Below, piece by piece: positions 10,536-22,305 of a DNA stretch of 64,000 nt (its first letter is position 1; each line of letters starts with the position of its first letter). Below the pieces are notes generated by a model. The model had not been told where the DNA came from, did no database searches, and worked only from the letters and a program-made list of their open reading frames with translations. This DNA comes from Ciborinia camelliae (taxonomy: Eukaryota; Ascomycota; Leotiomycetes; Helotiales; Sclerotiniaceae). The translations under genes were made by a program, and so were the position numbers. Location: positions 2,053,134-2,117,133 of the forward strand of contig JANPYM010000004.1 of assembly GCA_025890175.1 (NCBI GenBank), read 5' to 3'.

Positions 10536-13485
10536 ATGCGTTCACCATTAAACCTGTCCTCGCAATGGACAGGATATTTAGTTCTGTTATCAACATTTGG
10601 CAGCTTCATTACACCAGCTGGCGAGTACTTAAATAACTTCTCTCAGCGAAAACTCACTAACATCGCGAATAGTCACTGTCAAGCACGAGAATTTTAAAAC
10701 ATGCGAACAATCCGGATTTTGCACGCGAAATCGAGCATATGCGGATCATGCAACAGCAGTGGGAGATATCTGGAGCTTGCAAGCTCCATACCGATTGAAT
10801 CCCGATTCAATAAGCTGGAAGGATGGTCAACTTCAAGGAACGATGCTCAAGAAATTAGATAATGGAGAGTTGGTCAGGTTACCGATTACTATTTCCTTCC
10901 TTGAATCTGGATCTGCGAGAGTTACGATTGATGAGGAGAAACGTCAAAATGGCGAGATTGAATTGAGACACGATAGTAAAGCTAGAAAGGAACGTTATAA
11001 TGAAGCTTCAAATTGGGCTATTGTTGGAGGCTTAACTCTGAGTAAGGATGCAGAGCATAAAAAAGACTTTGGAGTTTCGCATATTACATATGGCCCGGAT
11101 GGCAAGTTTAAGGCGGTAGTTTCATATGCCCCATTTGCAATCGATTTTAAGAGGGATGATGAAACACAAATTAAGTTTAACGACCGAGGATTAATGAATG
11201 TGGAACACTGGAGACCAAAGATCGAAAAGCCGGAGAAAAAAGAAGGAGAAGAAGAATCAACTGAGGTGCAAACTGGTGAAGATGAGAGGACTTGGTGGGA
11301 GGAATCTTTCGGTGGTAATACCGACTCGAAACCTCGAGGTCCTGAAAGTGTTGCTCTCGACATTACCTTTCCCGGATATGAACATGTCTTTGGTATCCCA
11401 GAGCATGCTGGACCCTTGTCATTGAAGCAAACCCGAGGGGGAGAGGGTAATCACAAGGATCCTTATCGTCTATACAACGCCGATGTTTTCGAGTATATCA
11501 TGGATAGTGAGATGACCCTATATGGAGCTATTCCTTTTATGCAAGCACATCGAGCAGCATCAACTGTCGGAGTCTTTTGGTTGAATGCAGCCGAGACTTG
11601 GATTGACATCATCAAGGAAAAGGCATCAATCAACCCATTAAGTGGAAAGACTGACACCAAGACTCATTGGTTCTCGGAAAGTGGATTACTTGATGTCTTT
11701 GTATTCCTTGGACCAACACCAAAAGATGTTACCAAAGCATATGGAGAACTTACAGGCTACACGCAGCTTCCTCAAGAATTCTCAATTGCCTACCACCAAT
11801 GTCGATGGAATTATGTTACAGATGAAGATGTCAAGGATGTGGATCGCAAGATGGACAAATTCCAAATCCCATATGATGTTATCTGGCTTGACATTGAGTA
11901 TACCGATGGGAAGAAATATTTCACCTGGGATCCTCATACTTTTGGAAATCATGTTGATATGCTGTCTCACTTGGATAAATCTGACCGAAAGCTTGTTGCA
12001 ATTATTGACCCTCATATCAAGAACGAGAACAATTATCAAGTTGTTGATGAATTGAAGAGCAAAGACTTGGGTGTTCACAACAAGGAGGGCAGTATCTATG
12101 AAGGTTGGTGTTGGCCAGGATCTTCCCATTGGATCGATGCATTCAATCCCGCAGCAATCAAGTGGTGGAAAACACTTTTCACCAAGGATGCTTGGAAGAC
12201 GTCTAACTTGTTTATTTGGAACGATATGAACGAGCCATCTGTCTTTAACGGACCCGAAACAACCATGCCAAAAGATAACTTGCATCACGGAAACTGGGAA
12301 CATCGTGATGTTCACAACATCAACGGCATGACCTTTCACAACGCAACCTACGAAGCAATGGTCGAGCGAAAGAAGGGTGAACTGCGCCGCCCATTCGTCC
12401 TCACTCGTTCTTTCTATGCCGGAAGCCAACGTCTTGGAGCTATGTGGACCGGTGATAACCAAGCCGATTGGGATCATCTCGCAGCTGCATTCCCTATGAT
12501 TCTTAACAATGGTATCGCAGGTTTCCCATTCGCTGGTGCAGATGTTGGTGGGTTCTTTGGTAATCCTGAAAAGGATCTCCTCACCCGCTGGTACCAAGCT
12601 GGTGCTTTCTACCCCTTTTTCCGTGGACACGCACACATCGATACCAGAAGACGTGAGCCTTATCTTGCAGGTGAACCGTACACAGGTATCATTACCCAAG
12701 CTCTCCGTCTCCGTTACGCCCTTCTCCCAGCTTGGTACACCGCTTTCCATGAAGCTAGTACCGACGGAACCCCCATCATCAGACCTCATTACTTCGAATA
12801 TCCAGAGGACGAATCTGGATTCGCTATTGACGATCAGTTCTTTGTTGGTGGCACCGGTCTTCTCGCTAAACCCGTCGTTACAGAAGGTGCCGAGAGCGTC
12901 GAGATATATCTTCCAGACAACGAAGTTTACTACGATTACTTTGACTACTCTATTCATACCGGCTCTGGAAAAACAACCGTCGCCGCTCCCCTTGAGAAAA
13001 TCCCACTTCTTATGCAAGGTGGCCACATAATTCCTCGTAAGGATCGTCCTCGCAGAAGTTCCGGACTTATGAAATGGGATCCATACACCCTCGTTCTCGC
13101 ACTCGGTAAAGACGGCAAAGCTCAAGGTGAACTTTACGTCGATGATGGCGAAACATTCGATTATCAATCTGGCGCCTATATTCATCGTTCATTCTCTTTT
13201 GAGGATGGAAAGTTATCCAGCAAGAATATTGGAACAAAGGGGGAATTGACTGATAAATACTTGAAGAGTATGGAGAAGGTTGGTGCAGAGAAGATTATTG
13301 TTGTCGGCGCCCCTAAAGCATGGAGTGGATTGAAGAGTGTCAAGGTTGGAGGCACTACAGCAGAGATTATTTATCATGCAGAAGAGGGCAAGAAGGCTGC
13401 CTGGGCGTTGGTTAGAGCGCCCAAGGTCGTTATTGGAGAGGACTTCGAAGTAGAGTTTGTGGAGGGAGGCAAGTCCGAGTTGTAA
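10536..13485 (+). CDS. ROT2: Glucosidase II catalytic alpha subunit (GH31)
   Basis: ER alpha-glucosidase that removes the two inner alpha-1,3-glucoses from N-glycans in the calnexin cycle. Exon 1 is 10536-10620, exon 2 is 10673-13485, giving 965 residues. Exon 1 codes a signal peptide (hydrophobic core GYLVLLSTFGSFI). Exon 2 opens with the family N-terminus VKHENFKTCEQSGFC. The GH31 catalytic nucleophile lies in WNDMNEPSVF at about residue 546 and the acid/base in GDNQADWDHL at about 622; FRGHAHIDTRRREPY follows. Family length is about 920-990, so the protein looks complete. The only splice that joins both exons in frame uses a GC donor (G|GCGAGT) with a CACTAAC branch site, a non-canonical GC-AG intron of 52 bp. 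No C-terminal HDEL is present; retention is through the beta subunit in this family. Confidence 0.95.
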
Positions 13486-13989
13486 ATGGGGATTGGAGGG
13501 AATGACAAAATATGAGAAGAGAAGATATGGATATGGCATATCGAATGGGAACGAAGATGTAGGATGATTGGTGGACTCGATGACATGGTTGAGCAAATGT
13601 ATTTGTATAGTATTGTGATTTGAAAATACATAGCCTTTTATTTGAATATCTGTCTACAAGAGAGGTGCAATTTACAATCTTTCAAATTTTTCAATATGTC
13701 TTGTTAAGGAAAATTAAAACCCCCAAAACCCAAAACCCCCTCGCTATGAAAATTCATAAAAATCAAATCAAATCCACCCAAAACAAAACTTCCTGTTAAT
13801 TCTTAACCCCTCACTGAAACTCAGACTCAACCCCACACATAATTTCATATGTAAATGCAAATATTACTCAATACAACCTCCCTATTATAATCTGGGGTAT
13901 TAATTTGGATTTCAATTCCGATTTAGTATCCGTTTCTCATGGCTCTAATGTTTTCGGCAAGCAAGGTGTGGAGAGAGAAGGGAGACGGA

Positions 13990-14996
13990 TTATTGATATC
14001 CAGATCCGGAAAGGGAAACAGATGCTGGTTGAATGTCTTCTCGGCCGTCTTGCCATGAGGAGCAGAATACGCATCTTTTTGCCTGGGGTTTTTGTTAGTA
14101 TCGGGTTGATTGTGAATCTACACCTGAGGATGCCAAGATACAGGGGAAGTATCGAGTAGCGAGTAAATGGGAGGGTAAATGAGTAAAGAGAGAGGGGAAA
14201 GAAGAAAGAAACAGACCTTCTCGAAAATCTTCTTGTAGCAATATCTACAGCGGACAGTATGTTTGATGATAGCATTATCTTGGCTGAAGTATTGGTAGAG
14301 ACCGGCTATACCGTAGAGGGAAAGCCCGACGCCTATGAAGTTTATTAAGTTGTTTAGGAAAGATCTACTTCTCGTTAATATAGCGTTCCTCGGAAAAGAA
14401 ATAGGAATGACAAACCCCCAAGCTAAAACAATGGCCCCATCTTCCAAAGCCTGCTTAAGCGTATTGTACCCCGCCCCATACAAAAACTCAATCCCCATCT
14501 TGACAATCACAGTACTATTCCTTTCAACCCCGTCACCGGATCCATCACCAATCTCAGTATGGTTATGGAGCAAGCCACCATAATGGGGACCAGGTCTCAG
14601 AACAGCGAATTTCTCATCGAGGTTTTTGTTAAGAAAGGGAAGGAGTGAGAGTGGTGGGAGGAGAACGGAGGAAACGAGGGAGGTTATCAGGGTTGTGAAG
14701 GATTGTGCTATGCTGGTCTTCGTGTTAGTACTGATCTCGAAAGCCATTTCCAATGATGATTTGGGTGGTCACGTGTAGAGTACTTTGGAGACTAGAGGGA
14801 TAGAAGTGGTGGGTTAGGATGAGGGAGGGAATATAACGCACATCAAACCAATAGCAACGTGTAGCACATTATCATTGAAAGCAAAATCGACGAATCCATC
14901 CCAGAAACTTTCAAGATGTCGGCGTGCAGCGTTGGTAGTGCGAAGAAGTGGTTCGCTTGCGGCGAGAGCATCGAAGTCGAGGGAAGGCCTAGGCAT
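13990..14996 (-). CDS. Fungal MscL-like mechanosensitive channel with C-terminal CxxC pair
   Basis: Large-conductance mechanosensitive channel homologue that would release osmolytes under membrane tension. Four exons in gene order: 14842-14996, 14416-14712, 14217-14364 and 13990-14082, giving 230 residues. Exon 1 carries FWDGFVDFAFNDNVLHVAIG, the MscL N-terminal amphipathic helix and start of TM1; exon 2 completes TM1 (FTTLITSLVSSVLLPPLSLL) and the loop; exon 3 gives TM2 (LINFIGVGLSLYGIAGLYQY). The C-terminus holds CRYC and CVFC separated by about 13 residues, a zinc-ribbon-like arrangement that bacterial MscL lacks. One donor is GTTTGT and one is GTCTGT, both weak but required by the frame. 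It is divergent from the ankyrin gene. Confidence 0.88.
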
Positions 14997-15431
14997 CTTG
15001 GGTTTTCTATTATACTCTGTGGATTGAAATATTGTACATGAAGAAAATGAAGAGATGCGAAAGAAAAAGAGATTAAAGAAAAGAAGAACGGAAAATAAAT
15101 GAAGTTAAAGAATGAAGAAATGAAGAATCAGTGAATTCAACACCGCTCCATTCAGGAGCCCGTGTACGTATCAGGGGCTGGCACGTGTAGGCTCTGAAGT
15201 CATTGACAGGGATGGTGATAAGGCTAGATAGGCCCCAGATTAGCCGGATAAACCTTTGACCGACCCCATATCGAAAAATAATTTTTCGATGCGGCCGCTT
15301 GAAGTGACCCCTCATCATCCTCTGCAAAAGTTTACTTTACCATTTCTCTAGAAATATACACTGCCCGAGAACATACCCATAAGTTTGCAATTATCACTTA
15401 AGAAAATCTTCGTCTCAACACTTTCGCAAAT
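14997..15431. promoter_or_regulatory. Divergent promoter of the MscL-like and Yar1-like genes
   Basis: A 435-bp region between two divergent starts. It contains a near-perfect palindrome at 15270-15290, with 10-bp arms ATCGAAAAAT and ATTTTTCGAT around one base. The core resembles the RRPE element of ribosome-biogenesis genes, which would suit the Yar1-like gene. Confidence 0.4.
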
Positions 15432-16118
15432 ATGGCACCCAAATTTTCAGAAGATGAAATCGATGATTTGATATACTTTGCACGCATTGGGGATAAAGAT
15501 GAGTTCGAGACATTGAGAGAGGAGTTGTGTAAAAGAGAGGGATGCTCGACGGCCGAATTATTAGAAACTGCGAGAGATAGCGAGAGTGGAAATGGTGTTC
15601 TGCACATGTCTGCTGCCAATGGTCATCATGGTAATACCTCTAACCTATTCCGTGCCCAAGTATAGGTATCTAACAAGCAACTCAAAACAGAACTTCTCAC
15701 TCTCCTCACAAAACACCTGTCAACCCCCTCACCTCAAAACCCCCAAATGCTCGCAACACTGAACACACAAAATGCCTCCGGAAACACACCATTACACTGG
15801 GCGGCACTGAACGGACATCTAGAATGTGTGAAGATCCTAATAGAAAATGGAGCGGATCCAACGATACAGAATCAAAAAGGTCATGATGCGGTATATGAGG
15901 CTGAGTTGGCGGATAAGACTGAGGTTGTGGACTGGGTTTTGAAAGAGGGAGGGGAGGGATTGGAAGAGGGTATTGCGGGGGATAATGCGGGCGAGGATGG
16001 AGCAGAAGATGAGAGTATGGGAGAAGAGGGAGTGGAGGTTGTGAAGGTTGAGGTGGGAGAAGGAAAGTTGGAGGATGCAGTTAAGAATTTGGGCATTGGC
16101 GAATCTGCAGAGAAATGA
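15432..16118 (+). CDS. YAR1: Yar1-like ankyrin-repeat chaperone of ribosomal protein uS3
   Basis: Two exons (15432-15630 and 15691-16118, 60-bp intron) give 208 residues, almost the length of yeast Yar1 (200). Two ankyrin repeats are visible: GNGVLHMSAANGHH, interrupted by the intron, and GNTPLHWAALNGHLECVKIL with GADPTIQNQKGHDAVYEAE. The last block closely matches the Yar1 pattern DP-I-N-GHDAIFEAE. The C-terminal third is Glu/Gly-rich and acidic. Yeast Yar1 keeps the newly made small-subunit protein Rps3 soluble until assembly; the same role is inferred here from length, order of blocks and acidic tail. Confidence 0.85.
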
Positions 16119-17422
16119 GGAAAGAAAAACCGCAAGAAATAAATCTTACAGCGATGATTCTTTACTGCCGATCAAGCCTGACTCGCCACGGGTTGATGTT
16201 GAAGCATGAGCAGTATTGGTGCTCTACAGGTTCCGGTTAGCGATAGAGCATGCCGTATCGAACTGTTGTTAATGAGGAAATTGGCTCCTATTTGGTGGAT
16301 GTCGTCAGCAGGCGCAGGATAGACATTGGGCATATCTAGCATGACTAGAGCGCAAAGCGGCAGTATAGAATTCTGAACATGATCAACAAATAATTACCAT
16401 TTTATTTTATACTCTTTGATCTCAATTTAGATATGTAGTTTGGGCAACGTGAGAACTCTAGAAAAATATTTGGCCATCACCGACTCCTTGGCAAGTGACT
16501 TTGTTGCCTTTATTTTTCTATTTTTTGAGACTTAAATGCTAATCAAGGATTGAGTCATACGCAACATGATCTCGTCGCCTAAAGGAGACCTTGAACATTA
16601 GGTAAATTATGGAGAGGATAGTCACATAACTAATTTATCGTTACTGTTGTGTGACTTCTAGGTTCCAATAGCATGACTTGCAAGACCAGGCATGGCTATT
16701 ATGATGCCCCATCAATAAGCGGATGTTTATGGAAAGGAATATCTGGTATATAATGAGTAAAAAAGCTTAAGGTAACTTCTGCATGAATTTTGTTCTTTGT
16801 ACGGAAGCTTCCTCGTCTACTCGAGTTACTTGGAAACACTGAAGAAGTCTGTGAATTGCGACGATACACCTCCCTCCAACCATATTCAATCATAAGTAAC
16901 AAAGTGTGATTCTACAGTCATTAATGTCTTTATGATTCCCTCGCCCATTTCACAACCCATCCTTCATTTTTTAGGCTTGAGGTTCTAAAGAAGGATTTCT
17001 TACATATCTAATTTACCAAATGATCATCAAAACAGATTTTTAGTAATCCCCAAAGCCAGAGACGCAAGCTTCATGATCATTCAAAAAGCTTAAGATATGA
17101 TTGTATATATGATTATCTTTGCTTCGGCAAGTCATTTATCGGGATATCAGAGCATGAACTTGCATACCAATGGATCATACATTCTAAACAAGATCAATGC
17201 GTCAACCAACAATAGATAAATTAGATTCAAAATATCGAATTGACTTGGGGAGTCAATAAACTCAACATTCCAACCAGTTTCGACGGTTAAGAAGCCCTCA
17301 TTGTTGACCTTCAAACCGGAGAACCAAATACCCTGTTCACTGCGGTACCCCTTTCCCCTCCTCGCTAAACCTCATACATCCAACCAACATCGACCCTCTT
17401 CACCTCACCTCACTCCATCACA
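16119..17422. other. Intergenic, no gene seen
   Basis: Ordinary mixed-composition DNA between the ankyrin gene and the 3' end of the secreted repeat protein. I see no coding signature, structured repeat or RNA gene. Confidence 0.5.
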
Positions 17423-18787
17423 TTACACTTTTTCCTCCCCCCTCACCCGAACCCTCCTACTACTCGTAGTAACCGTACTGCTCGGTACCACCGAAGTCCC
17501 GAGAAAAGTCAACCCCCCATCATCAATAATAATAGGCGAGAACGTCGCACTCTGACTACTAGACGTCACACCCCCACAATCTCCCTTCCCCGTCTGACTT
17601 ACCGTCTCCGTAACCGTATGTTCAATCGGTAGTGGATCAATAACCAACGTTACCGTAGTCGTAGCAGTTGATATGCTACCAGAAGGTGGCAAAAATGGTA
17701 ACCCGGCTGTTACGGTACTAGTTACCGTCATCGTAGCATTTGGTACGCATGTGCTAGAAGAAGGTGGCAAGAAAGGTAGCCCAGCTGTTACGGTACTAGT
17801 TACCGTCATCGTAGCATTTGGCTCACACGTGCTACCAGAAGGTGGCAAGAACGGTAACCCGGCTGTTACGGTACTAGTTACCGTAACAACACGTTCGGAT
17901 ATTTGGTTGCAATATGGGGTGAAGAATGTGACGGTGGAGACTGTGGGTGAATTCAAAATGGTAGTAATGCAGGGATAGCTACCTGATGGGTAGGTTGTGG
18001 TTGTTGTTAGAAAGGTGAAGTAGTCGTAGATGGCTGTTACTAGGGTTGTGGTGCAGGGAGCTGAGATGAGGTCGGGACGGGTGGTGGTTATGACCTGCGT
18101 GGTTGTTGTAGTTGCTGTGGTTATGGTTGTGATACGGATAGGAGGTGGTGGGTCGACTACTAGTGTTATGATTGTGGTGACTGTCTTGACATTTCCATCG
18201 ACAGTTTTCACAATTGTGGTAGGTATTGTAGTCGTCACGGTTTGAGCTTGCACAGGTGAACATGTTGGACAAATAGTAATGAAGGCTTGCGTAGGGACAC
18301 CAGGTCCTGCGTAACAGGAACAGACCGATGAAATAGAGGATTGGATGACAGCGTTACCTAAGCCCTTCATACAAGCAGTTGCGGGGCCGTTTTGGTCGAA
18401 TATGAGGGTGTTTCTGCGGCCTGGGGAGGTAAATGAGGAACAGAAGGATTGGATGTAGGCATTGGAGGATGTGAAGGCTGTGGCCCAGGCATTTTGACAA
18501 ACATTGTCTGGAAGTAAGGTTAGAAGGTGTGGTGTCACGGAAGGGATTGGATGTTATGAGATAGATAATGAGTTGGTGATAGGAGGTGAAGCTAAATAAA
18601 AAGATAAGAGATTGATATACGTACTTCCGCAAGCTATGTTAACAGTTGATGTAAGACATGTTGTGGGCACAGGATCTATTACTGGACGTGGATCAGGAAT
18701 CCATGGTGGTGGAATATTAACAGCATGCACTTGGACCGTGAGAACGAATGCAAAAAAAAGCCCAGCAAAGGTTGAAACTCGTGACAT
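17423..18787 (-). CDS. Secreted Thr/Ser-rich repeat protein
   Basis: Two exons in gene order, 18625-18787 and 17423-18507, give 415 residues. Exon 1 codes a clear signal peptide (MSRVSTFAGLFFAFVLTVQVHA) and a Pro-rich start with Cys. Exon 2 begins with NNVCQNAWATAFTSS and has several Cys, including CSCYAGPG and CPTC, forming a small Cys domain to about residue 135. The remainder is Thr/Val-rich and likely heavily O-glycosylated. Three tandem 26-residue units (TVTSTVTAGLPFLPP...) are coded by a 78-bp repeat at 17675-17886. No GPI signal or transmembrane helix is visible at the C-terminus (ends RVRVRGEEKV). It looks like a cell-wall or extracellular protein; I cannot assign a function. Confidence 0.75.
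17675..17886 (-). repeat. 78-bp tandem repeat inside the secreted protein
   Basis: Three units start at 17675, 17753 and 17831 on the plus strand, exactly 78 bp apart, the last one slightly short. They keep the frame (26 residues each) and differ by few bases, so copy number may vary between strains. Confidence 0.85.
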
Positions 18788-21698
18788 CTTGATGAAGAGA
18801 GATATTGGAAGACACTGGTTAGAGAGCACATTTTGAAGATAGAGGGTATATTGAGATATTTATAAAACGTCAAATGCATGGTATGTACCTATGTACTGAA
18901 ACTTTGGACAGAATTCCAAGTCACACGGGTCGTTGCCGTGGTTTTCATTGTGGCAGTTATGATGAGTCAATTCCCATCATATGAATCTCCAACCCCGCCA
19001 TCAACATGTTCCGATAAAAGTGTCGATTTTATAGGTCGGTTTGGGATATTTCTGTGCCGTTTCAATATTGGTGGAAGTCAGGAGAATTCCCACATTCCTT
19101 TTTCAGCCTTGGCGGAAATGTCTCATACTTCTACAGCCTACGCTTCTCCAGATCACCTCTCACTATTATCGATAACAATGGAGAATGTATGACGGTTTGA
19201 TATGAAATCTTTCGGATTTAACCGTTTCGAGGATTGTAGTATAGTCATGAAAACTCAAGGGTACTGGGGCAACAGAACTTGGCGATTCAAAAAGAAGACC
19301 TAGTCTGGGCATGGGGCTCAATTACTCGATCAATTTGAATATATGGAGGGTGCTGAACATTTGCACCTCGTTCGGCGCCTAAGTTTGAATAGCATTCAAT
19401 ATCTTGACCAGGTTGGGATAGCGATATTTGGAGAGCATTGAATATTGAAAACCCACCCCAAGTCCCTAAAGAATAATAGGAAACAATCAAAGAAAAAGAA
19501 CCTGGAAATAGAGGTTCGTCAAGAAAAATCAACTTGATCAAGATACGTATCTAGCACCAGAAATGACTCCCTTGACCATATTCAATATAGCCATTAAACA
19601 GGGCGATTCACCTCCAGATGTTCCAAAAAGAAGAGCCGCCAAAAGATATTTTTATTTCGTTTCTCATGTTCAAGATACCCACAGATCCATGAATCATTCT
19701 CTTCTTTTAACTTACATTACTACATGATGAAGAAAAGAGACGGATAGGAGAAAAGAATGGGAATGGAAATACACAAATGAATGGGCATTGGGTAGCAATG
19801 GATCTCAATATTGAAGATGATTTGCGAGGAGATGAAAATGGTTGAACTTCCCTCATTGCCCACTTTTTTATTTCATCACTAACCACTCTTCATCCAAGTA
19901 ATATGTATTTACACTCATATACCCTTAATGTTCTATGGAGAAGTAGAGAATTTGCTTTTAAGCGAGTGAGTGATAGAGGTAGATTGATGGGGTGTATATT
20001 TTTGAAGTTTATGTAGAAATCGAAATTGAAATCTGCTGAGCGGACTACCGGTATGATGCACGTAATGTAGAAGAATGGAATAATTCCTCCTCTCCAGTGT
20101 ACCAAATCTTTCTATGGTAAGTGCGGGGTGGAGCAAAGGATATCCATATGATATCTCCGGCAGAGGAGTGGGCTCAGATATTGTAGCGCCAAGGTGTCAC
20201 GCTATTTTGGCAGGAGTTAATGGGATGTAATCCGAGGTTTTACGACAATCTGGCTACAGTTCAATACAGAATATTAATATAAATATAGGAAAGAAAACAC
20301 GGAATATAATTTCCATTCTCATTTCCATTTTTGTTTTCATCATCATTCGCAAAACTATTTTTTTTAAAGATGAGAGTGTCTTGTTAAAAGAATTGTAACC
20401 TTATTTGGTCGCTGATGAAGTAAAGTAATAGCGTATGAAGAGCCAGATTCTCGAGGAGAGCTATAATATATTGAGATACCTAGTATTTAGACCGAGATGA
20501 GCGTAATTATGGCAGTATTTTCTTTTTCTCAAGCTTGGGACATGTTCATAAGGTTAAAGATGGCAAGTGATAATGATATGGTGATGGAGTTAATGTTGGT
20601 ATCGATGTTTAATGGAGAAGAATGTCCAGGAAGGAGGGAGAGCAGAGAACTCTTGTAGGATATATCATATTTCTTGTCTTGGTGGCTGAAACGTACTTGC
20701 ATAATGCCAACACTATGATTCGATTATTTTTAGTTACTGTATCTACATAGGTAACTACAGTATCTTGAATATAAATCTAAATGTTAAAATGATATATGCT
20801 CTTCTCTTCTCCCATCTCTGCTCTCCGCCATGTTCAACTCAATTCATAGTATCTTACAACTATGATCTGTCTATATTCTCCCTCACTATCTTCCTTCCCC
20901 TTTCTATTCCTATTGCTCGTTTAGCCTTTTTGGGGTCCGATAAAACTCTGGACACCTCACCTTACTTCACCATCATCGTTATTTCTCCCTTAAATATAAT
21001 TAACGATTTCAATTTAAACTTTTATCACTTACTAAATGATTCATTTGCAAATGACCCACTGAAATTGAACTTAACCGCTTACTTGAATCAAATCGGCGAA
21101 TGGCGTCAATATTTCCAGGTATTATCATTCGTCCCCGATTACTTGACTTAACAAAGGTATAAAATAGATGGAACTCTTCGAGTTTAATGAAACTCAAACT
21201 TATTTACTTCCGTCGCTCAGCTAAAGGCATTCAACAAAAAGCTTGATGTTGTTCCGCACCTGATTGATTCTAGGCTTGATCTCATATTCTTGTTTGCACT
21301 TCTGCTAAAAATAGGGGTTGAAGCTTTCAAGATTGAATTTCATATTTCTTAGGTTTGGCCTTCAAATTCCAGCCTCAAGCCACAGGTCACCATGGTTTTA
21401 TCCATGGATGGGGATGGGCATTGGTGATTCAATTCCTCTTCAATGTCTGCCGGTTTGGTAACAGTATTGCTGAAAAATAACGAGTCCTCGCCTATGAACA
21501 GCACTGGTGGTAGCCCTCCTCTGTGTATCAATGTCAGATTTTGCTGTGTGAATACAAGTCTGCCTTAGATAGTGATATGGATTATTATTACGATGCGGGC
21601 TTCTAATGTATTGTGATAGTCGGAATGGTCATTGATATGGAGATCAGGAGTATGATCGGGATCTATTGCAATTATAACTATTGTTGAACATATTGTAT

Positions 21699-21745
21699 TG
21701 TTATGGTGATTATCGAGCTAATGTATATAGAACTATTTTATAACA
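21699..21745. repeat. Short dispersed palindromic element, copy 1
   Basis: Starts TGTTAT and ends ATAACA, with an internal GAGCTAA and TATAGAACTATTTTATAACA. The last 20 bases closely match the end of the copy at 36788-36846. It is a shortened member of that family. Confidence 0.6.
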
Positions 21746-22295
21746 ACAGTAAATATTTACAGTAAATAAGGATTTCTCCACAACTCCGTCTCTAACCCAA
21801 GGGTTAACCGTGATGTTACTTATAAATCAATCTCTAACTAATGCCAACATCAATACCAATGCGAATGAAGATTATATGATGTTAGGTGATGTAAGTTGTG
21901 GTACAAGTCTGCGACACTCGAATTTTATTTCCATATATATTGAAGATACGAAGATATGAAGAATAGACTTCAGGGGTTAATTAGAGAATAAAAATCCGTA
22001 TATAGAATAGGATGATATACAACTACCTATATTGATAGCATGATAGAATAATAGAATAAGTAATCTCACAATATAGATAGGCAGGTAGTTATGGTAAACC
22101 GACAGCACCTACCCAGCGTCCTGGTAAATATCCGCGCCAAAGACCAGAATATAACAACGTACAATACAATAAAATTCCAAGGTCAAAAGTTCAAATTATT
22201 CTATTTCAATCTAGCAATATAAAACCAGCTCAATTACAGGTTTACCTCAGCATGAATGCGAAACTATGTCACATCCATAGTATATATAGGTAGAT

Positions 22296-22305
22296 NNNNN
22301 NNNNN
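22296..22305. other. Assembly gap (10 N)
   Basis: Ten undetermined bases, immediately before a 15-C run that probably stopped sequencing. True gap length is unknown. Confidence 0.95.

Noticed and set aside
20765..21151. 128-codon open frame on the plus strand
   Set aside because: No ATG at the start, AT-rich, no motif and no splice-linked partner.
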